This document shows positions 42,001 through 51,000 of a stretch of 64,000 nt of DNA, one piece after another. A model generated the notes under the pieces. That model was not told where the DNA came from, did not search any database, and saw nothing but the letters and a program-made list of their open reading frames with translations. How positions within the stretch are numbered: the first letter of the stretch is position 1; each line of letters opens with the position of its first letter. Both the position numbers and the translations under genes were made by a program. This DNA is from Glossina fuscipes (taxonomy: Eukaryota > Arthropoda > Insecta > Diptera > Glossinidae), in contig NW_023998490.1 of the NCBI RefSeq assembly GCF_014805625.2, positions 2,943,987-3,007,986 of the forward strand, read 5' to 3'.

Positions 42001-45000
42001 ACACTAGCTATATTCAATGAATAAAAATTTTCTCTTTGTCTCTTTGTTTTTTTTTTTTTTTCTTTTTTATGCATGGCACTGTAAAACAAGAAAACTCTTA
42101 ACCGATTATCGTATCGACTCGTTGACGTGTGTCTCATTTTGTAATCATAAAACCATAATAATGTACACAAAATTAGGCAAACGTAATACTCGTTTAATGC
42201 CAAACTAACCTTAAGACAGCATCTGTTTTCCATTGTAAAGATACAAAGGTGTAATACTGTTAGAGACTTTCCGTATAATTCCTCTATAAACATGCCCTTC
42301 CACAAAAGGAATAATATAAGGAAAGCACGAACAAGTAATGCGTGCATATACTAGATGCATTGAAAGATAGATAAGACAAATAAATATCAAAAGCATAAAA
42401 TAATACTTAGAGAAAAGCTTGAGCTAATACAATAAAGCATGTTCTTTGGGCTCAATTTCCATGACATTTTGCAAACTAAGATTAGCGTTTACAACCCTAT
42501 TCGTTTGTTTGTTCGTCATAGAAAAGCCCATTATCTTATCTTTATATATTATCGTAGCCTATGTCTGTATATTCTCTAAAAAGGAAATCACTTCTACATA
42601 CGCACTTGTACAAAAGACACTTGACTCAAGAGATTGGCTACATTTGGAGATCTGTTTGCTTTAATTTGAAATATATTTCATAGATTTAGAAAAAGTTTAA
42701 AAAGTATAAGGAAAATTTACTCGTTTCTTTTACTTTTTATTTATTACAAACGCAAAGGAAGTAAGATTAAGAATCGATTATATCAGACTCGCATATGTTA
42801 ATATACAGAGATCCCTTATAAATGCACTTTTCAAAATCGACAAAATCCCCTTCAGCTTCCGCAATGTTGCTATGATTTGATTCAACGCTTTCTCCCTTAA
42901 GCATACATTTGAGATTTGCAAACAGATAATAGTCGCTACAGACCGTTGGGATAATTAATTGCTGGTGTGATCGCCTTCGGCTTGTAAGACGGTGCATTGT
43001 TTTAGTGAAAGATCGTATATTTTTTCGTCCCAGTTTTGGCGCTTTTTCCAACTAAATTAGACCAAAAATCTCGTAAAATATTCTGCATTCGTCTTTGCCC
43101 CTTTTCCGAGATAGACGCATATGCGTACGACTCTTTTGTGCTAGGTGGCTTTGCACAAACTTCCCTAAATCCTTCCTACACAGCGAACTGACGTTTCAAC
43201 ACAGAAGTGCAATGTTCGTCCCATACTTCGCCAGTCGTCACATGCAGCAAAAAAAAGTCATCAAAATTATTGCCGTTTTACGTTTCCATATAACAATTAC
43301 TATTAGTGGTGTTTGCGTTTCACTGTGCGTGCAGGCCTCATTAATTTGGAGAACACTTTTCTCATATGAATATTTTGACGCAAAACATTCAAAATTCACT
43401 ATCTTCTATTATCTTGAGCTATCTACTATAACTTCACTTTTCAGTTATCGGTGATAATTTAACAAAGGCTTTTTTTTGGTGCTTTTGGTGTAACCGTCTC
43501 TCTTGGCCAACCATTGCTTTCCGTGTCGCCACTTAATTTCAGGAAATTAAGAAAGTGCTGTTTTCCACGGAGAAGACCTGCCTTAATAACTTTCAAGTCA
43601 GTGCCGAGTTATTTTTTCCATCGAAACAAGAAATCAATAGTAACGCCATCTTGAATATCAACCTGGGTGCAAGAGCTTCCAATGTTTCTGCCAAGTTTGA
43701 AGTCCACAGCTGGTGTTTTTGGGGCCAGGAAAATGTTGAAAACAGACATTACATAGACGGAGAGACTGATGGACATGCCCAAATCGATTCAAAATTCGAT
43801 CCTTATTAAGAATATATATAACTCGGTCGGCGTTTCCTGCAGAAGTTTCCTTCTGGGCGTTACAAACGTTTTGACAAAATGAATACATCTCCCATTCTTC
43901 AGTAATGCGCATAAAAAAATTTAAATTTAAATTTAGATTGATTTGCTTGAGTATAGGGTACGCTTTGTTGTAATCAAGGCAGGCTTAAATTATGAATAGG
44001 AGAAGTAGACAATTGTCATTGACATCATAGAAGGCGCATATAACGAAAATAATTTTGCCAATGTTACGTTGATCAGTGATTTTGTCATGTCCTAACCGTA
44101 ACCTAACGTGGAAATGGCAACTTACATGACCGTAAAGCGATTAACAAAAATCTTCATAAATTATCTAAGGCAGCAATTGCTTTGGAATAATTTTCCGTTC
44201 AGTTCAGTTCACAATAAATGCATGGTAATATGTTTTTAATGAAAATATTTATTATGAGTTAATAAAAAACCTAAATTTTCTATTAAATTATTATGAGAAT
44301 TCGAGTAAATAATGTGTCAAAATTGATTTTCAAAGTGAGAAAAAGATAGTGGACTTACCTTTACATTACCATTTTCAAAATGAACGGTACATTTATTAAA
44401 TTTAAACTGATGAGTAGCCAAGATTCGCCCAAGAAAAAGTTTAACGTTCTTTTCTTCAGACTGCTTCAAAGGAAGAATTTCTTTAACATTTTCACACATT
44501 TTACTATTTACTCTAATTATGAGGACACACTTTACATTAAAAGATTTAAAGGAAGGTTAAGAAAGAAAAACAACAAAAACGAAGCAAGAAGAAAGTGTTA
44601 AGGTCAAAGAGATAAATTATTTATTGCTATAGCATAAGAGTGAAAGTAATAAAATATTTATTTTGTATTTGTTCTTGAAAATTTAACAAAAAAAAAAAAA
44701 AAAAAAAGTCTTTGTTTCATCTTTCAAATAAATTATAGAATTATTAAAAGCAATTGCAGTCGAGGGAGACATAAATGAGGAAATCCGAACGAAAAATAAG
44801 AAAAGTAAGCTTTAGAAAATCCTCTATAAAGCCTAAAAGCACATATCTCGTAGCCATTCTGCCCATGTGACGATTTACGTGTGTGACGCAAAGAAATGTA
44901 GCTGGCAGCAGGTAATACGTCAAACGAAGGGAAACAAACGTAGATGAACGAAACCAGTTATAGCTGAACTGACAAGTAAACATATCACGGACAAACAACT

Positions 45001-48000
45001 TTGGAGAGGAAAACGGCCTTTGAACGGATTGATGCATAACCATGCAGGCGGTCAGGTTTCTTTAGTTTAAATAAAATGGTGATATGTCGGCTAAGCTGGG
45101 TAATATTTCGAACAAAAGGGGGCCAGATGAAAATGAAAGAAAGCAGTTACAGTTACAGTATTGATCCGAGGAACCCGTGAACGGAGTTTCGTTCATCTAC
45201 CGGCGGGCGACAACCGTCGAGATAAGCGCAAATTTTGGGTGAATTGAGCAGAGAGGCGAATGGAGAGAAGAAATCCGTAGGCCGAACAGGGGAAAACAAC
45301 TTCTGACGTTTCTCAAGTTGTAGGCGCAGATTCGGCTACAGACAGTCTGAGGAATCTTCATCAAACAAGAAAGGAAATTACGGGTCGGACGATCTAACTG
45401 GCGAAAATAAACGAACCCACCTTTGTATACTTTGCAGCATTTGTCTTTTGTTTTCTTCTCAGATGATTAACCATTGGAGTTTCTTCATAATACGACGTGG
45501 ATTCAATAGGTTAGGGTAGCATGACGTATATCGTGTTTTCTGACTTTTAACAACGATGTGCTGATGATTTAGAGCCCTTTTGGACGCGGGTTTTTTGCGG
45601 TATAAAAAGATTATTTTCATGCGATATGCGGCAATGGTTGAAGCATACGAAGAAAGTTGGTCAAAACGGTCAAATCGCCACCAAGTCAACTGTAACTTGT
45701 AAACCAATGGCCGGAATGTCATGAAATATTGAAAGGTTTCACCACCGGAGAGTTGGCTCTATCTAAAAATCATATGGATTCGTTAATAGTATTGGCTCGT
45801 AAATGTCATCCGTATACCTTATTGATCGAAGTATTGCGTGCAGTACGGCGGCGATGGCTACAAATATTGGGATGATAGGTAAAGGGGAAAAATTAGAATA
45901 AAAAGAAAGCATAAAAACGATTAAAAAAATAAGTGTAACAACATTCCCTGTCTGTGGTTATAAAAATGTAAAGAAAAACGGGAAACAAAAATATGTTCAT
46001 AAATATTAGCGTATGTGCAGACAGGTCACATATACCATCACAGCATTGCATTGGATTTGAAAAACTATAACTTTTATCCAATCAATAAATTTTTTCTTTT
46101 TTCTCCTTTTGCTAAACTGCTTATGTTTGTGTATCAGTTTCTAATCTCATGTTCAACGCAAAATTAAGTGTAGACATGGGATTTCACTTTAGTCTTGAAA
46201 CCGTTCGAGCTCTCTATGGGGAACCAATCCCGTTGATATTTCAATGCAGTTGTATACTCTACCGATTGGTGGCTTTGTCTCTCTCTTTTTCTTAGTTTTC
46301 CTTTTTGTGCAATAAAATCACAGAATATTGTGTCGTAAATATGCAGAAAAAAAAAAGAAAAAAAAGTAAAGAAAGAGAAACATATGAAATCCTCTTTCCT
46401 TTTTTATTATTTTCTCTTCCTCTTTTTTTGGGGGTAAAGTGAAGCCACAGAAAACTTGTACGGATATCCCATAACCCATGTATTATTGCTAATTCATGCA
46501 TTGATAGTTACTGTTATTGATGCTGACAAGCACTACTTGTCCTCTTGGCATGGGTGGTAGAGATATTGTAAGGAGATAGCAGGCAACAAAAACATCACCA
46601 AGGCTTACATTGAAGTAAAATAATCTAACCTCAGCTAATTCTACTTAAGGATACATTGTTATATAACTTTTTTTGAAATTTGTCCAATGCTAAGTGCCAA
46701 GTCATACGGTAAATCGGCATTTTCTCAATTTTATATTCGTCGAAACATTCTCTTAAGTTTTTTGGTAACAAACTCGATAGTAATTATTATAATTAAAAAC
46801 GTTTTGAAGTAAATTAAGTGAACGAGAAGATTGTTTCCGAAAATTAAGGCTTTTTCATTTCCATTTGTTTGGATGTAAAGTTGCAGCTCTCACCTACGAC
46901 ATGTTCACTAACACTCGAAAGCATACCTTTTGCTCAGTAATTTTGGAAGCATATGGAAGCTCCTGCAAGGCAGATCATCAAAATCATCATGCAAAAGTGA
47001 TTAAGCATAGATTTGTTAACAAGCTAGTAAATAGGATGAGAGGGCATAGTAATAAAATTAAGAAGAGCGTACTTTCAGCCAAGAGAAAGGATCACAAGAA
47101 AACTTCTGAAAAAAATTTATACATTAAGTGTACAAACCGATTTCCCCCTTTTTTTCTTCGATATTCGAGGCCTTATTGTGAAAAACTGTTTCTAGATTCA
47201 CAAACTGTAAGTTTTGCTAGATAGGATCAGATTTGTTCACACTGAAAATCCACGACATGATGGCTTTTGCCAAGTTGCTTTCGTTTTCTGTCCCAATTGC
47301 AGGAATTGTTTTTGATAGCCCTAGTAATGGGAGGAAAACAAACCCGTACAGCTAGATCCCTTTCCCCCGTCCCAAGTTGACATTCAGCTGTGTCGCCCCA
47401 GTTAATACTTGGAGCACTCCGCATTATGGCATCGTAAACGTATTCACAATTAACCACTGGTAAGGAATAAGCCGGCAGCATGTTCTTGTGAATCGAGCAG
47501 GAAAAGTAAAGTTTCCCGCAAGTAGAGTTTCTTTGACATAGAATTACATTTCTTCAAAGCTCCAAAACAGTACAGTTGCGTAAGGCTTAAAGACTACACT
47601 TTCAAATGAGGAAAAGTCACAGTTTTATTTGCCATCCTATGGCACTATCCTCTCATTTATTTATACTCATAGACATAGATAGACACATGTTTAATGCTTT
47701 TAAAAGAATCTTTGTAGGGTTTTCTCAATAATATTGCAAACTACTTCCTTCTAATATAAACTACAAAGTGTTGAAAAATGAAAAACTTTAGTGACGAATG
47801 TTAACTATATTCAATGCTCAGATCAAGTGCGCTGCTTAAGCAAACGTTCATTCATACTCCGCTTCACGCAGTTTCTCACTGACTCCCGCAAATTAATAAG
47901 TGCTGCGCAAAGCAAGGAACAGGTGTGTGACATATGAGTCATTTTTCTATCCTCTAGAGACGACATGTCCCCAGGGGACTTAACACAAACTAGCGCCTAT

Positions 48001-51000
48001 GAAGGCACGGTTCATGCAAAACAAATGCATTATGTTATTTAGAGACCGAAAATTATCTCCGAATATCGGGTAAGGGGCTATGTAAGGGCACGCCCTCCGT
48101 TCTGGGGGAAGACAAAGTCTATTTAATACCTCGATATTTAATGTTTTCATTATCTTAGCTAAACGCAGCCATCACAAAGCCTCCTGAACGATCGTTGTCA
48201 ACTGCGAAAAATGAGAAAGCGAGGACAGGATGCTACCGAAATATGGGCGACCTGTGCCCGAACCTGGTTTTTATGCTTTTGGCGACCAAGCAAATACCAT
48301 GCCATATCTGCAGTCACAAGCTGATTCTATCTAAAACATGAGGTCTACCGCGCTATGAACTGCACCCGAATATGCCGATTTGATAGTTACTTATTACATT
48401 ATGCGGTAATACGAGTATTTTAATTTAATCGTTTGTACAGTCTTGGCTAATCGGCTTTCCAATGGCCAATGGCAGAGAAGATATCGATACGCGTTTTGCC
48501 TCCACAGAATTGCTTTCATAAGCCAAAAAGATATGACCTTAAGTCGTTTTCAGGATATCATTTTCAAATTTATCATACCGGTTCATAAATGGTTGCAGCA
48601 ACGAGAACATTCACAAAAAAAAAAAAAAAAAACGAAAACAAAAACAAAATCCATGATAATATTAATGATGATTATCTCTATCAGTCACTCAATTTATGTT
48701 TCAATCTTGCTATTCTTGTCTGTTCTCTTTTTATATATTGTCGTATCATCTAAAATAAATAAAAAAAAAAAAAAAAACACGCAAGGACGCTGCTATTTGC
48801 GTAAAATTCCATTTGGAGCGTGAAAAGAATCCGCATAAATTTAATAGTCGCATGAAAAACAAATTGTGGTATTTTGAGTATGCAACATCTGAGACATTTG
48901 CCGCATCTTGCAAGAATCTCCACGAGAATATTGAAATTATCGTAAGTACAAGAACGTGACAGAACATATTTCTAAAATAAAGAATAATTCAAAATGAAAC
49001 AAAGGGATGAATAAAAGAAAACAGTGAGAAAAAAAAAAAAAACCTTAAATAAAGCAAGAAAAGAAGCTTTGATGATAAATGTTTTCGTCGTTTACTTTCT
49101 GCTTATTACTTTCAGTGTGATGGTGTTGCTTTGGATTTAGCGAAAGGACCTCATTTGCAGGGTATCGCTTTGCTTAACATTCCCTACACACATGGTGGCT
49201 CGAATTTATGGGGCGAACATTTGTCACAAAAACGCATACGTAAAGGTGCAGGTCCGTTTCGCAAGAAATTGAGATCATCTGATAAAGAGCTTTCTTCGAC
49301 GAGTTTCAATTCCGTTGATTTATCGGTAGCCATACAAGGTAATAAACAACTTGCAATTAATTTTGATTTTTCAATTAAAAGCCTCTCTACTTTATCTGCC
49401 ACCACGCAAGAAGGGTTCTAGGCTTTACGTGTTAAACATATATCATATATATCTTAAAAATATAGATCAGAGGTTTCAAAAGGTTAAGATCTTTTAGCTA
49501 TAATACCTAATGGGGTGAAATCGATAGTCATTTGGCTGAGTCTTAAAGACAGCTAGCTCTTCTGCTCTAAAAATCTGAAAAGTGCAGTTATTTAACATTG
49601 CCTTCGCTTGTAGCGATGTGCCGGCAGTCGCCAAGAACGGCAGTATCTAGAAAATGCTAATGTAAAATCACTTGCGAAAAGCTGGCTGCAAAAAGAAACA
49701 TGATATGTAAATATAATATGAAAACGACTCGATCTCGAACTCGATTTCCGAAACTCCAACAAGTAAAAAAGTTATATTCAGTAAGATCACATCTTTTATA
49801 GCCATCCCCATTATCCTAAACCGGACGGAAAAAGTAAAAGAACTAAATTTTCCTACTTTTCAACATCAAATCAATTTTCATACAATATGGAAAGGGCGCG
49901 GCTGTTTTTTGCTATTTTCATAATAAAAGTTTTTGCCGCATAGGCATGTAGGCGTCTCTGACGCTTCCTTCTCGGCATTGCAAACGTTTTCACAAATTGC
50001 GTTTGCGCCCCATCCTTCGGTGATAGTTATAAAAAAAAAAAACAGTGGTGATCCTTTATTATAGTAACCAAGACTAACTAGTTCTAAGAATGGAGATAAT
50101 TGCCTGCTTGCATAACATTTTATTTTCGGTACGCGAATTTGTCACTTGAAAATACAAAATAGGTCGTCCAATTACCGGGTTAATGCAGGCCACAAAAGTC
50201 TATGCTATAATACGTATTAAGAGGTTGCATTAATTTTGATAGTTTTTTCACTTGCGAAATATTGGTACGACATGCGCAAATCAAAATTGTTTCCATCATG
50301 TTCTACAACATTATACCATATATACTTGGTAACATGTCGTTATCATGTCAAAAGAAGTTATATTGGTTTGGCAGCGATCCACCCACCGATACATTTTCGC
50401 ACTTCTTCAACTTTGCCAGCGTGCCAGCCAAGCCATGCTGCACCGATCTGAGGAAGTAATAATCAGCAGGCGACATGTCTGGGGAGTACGCTCACTGTGA
50501 CAGAACTTCCCATTCGAGCTGCAACAGTGTAGACAAGCCTTGCAACAAGTGGCCAAAAAATGGCATTTTCAGTCAACTTGTATCGCCACCTTTAAACCGA
50601 TGGAACCAAAACGGTTGACAGTTGAACGTGTTTGATGGGCTTCAAAAGCAGATTTCTTCGATTAAACAACAAAAGTAATAAATTTGGAAGAATAGGAAGA
50701 ACTTGAGCGCTCCATGATTAACGTCAGCAGCACACGCCGAATAAATCAATATAATTAAGACGAAAACTGTTATGTTATGAAGAGGAATTCAATTGTTTTG
50801 TGCACTGGCACTTCCCATTTATTCATACTTTTTACCTGTAGAAGTCGCCTATCAAAATTAACGCAACCACCTAATATATTTTTTGGTATGCTATGTGAGT
50901 CATATTTAGATTTACATTGCTTTGGAAATTAACAAAACATACTTTTAGGAAATTTTTACCAGCATTGATCGGCTATTTTGCCGTAAGAAAACTTGTTGGA

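Larger units (their letters stand above)
39846..48785 (+). other. Dgk intron 13 of window (8.9 kb)
   Basis: Contains a mariner fossil near 42.9 kb, a dispersed repeat copy near 43.65-43.91 kb, a 17-19 base A run near 44690-44707, and unexplained reading frames at 41.8-42.3, 45.7-45.9 and 46.9-47.2 kb. A relatively GC-rich stretch at 45.1-45.4 kb was not identified. Confidence 0.6.
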
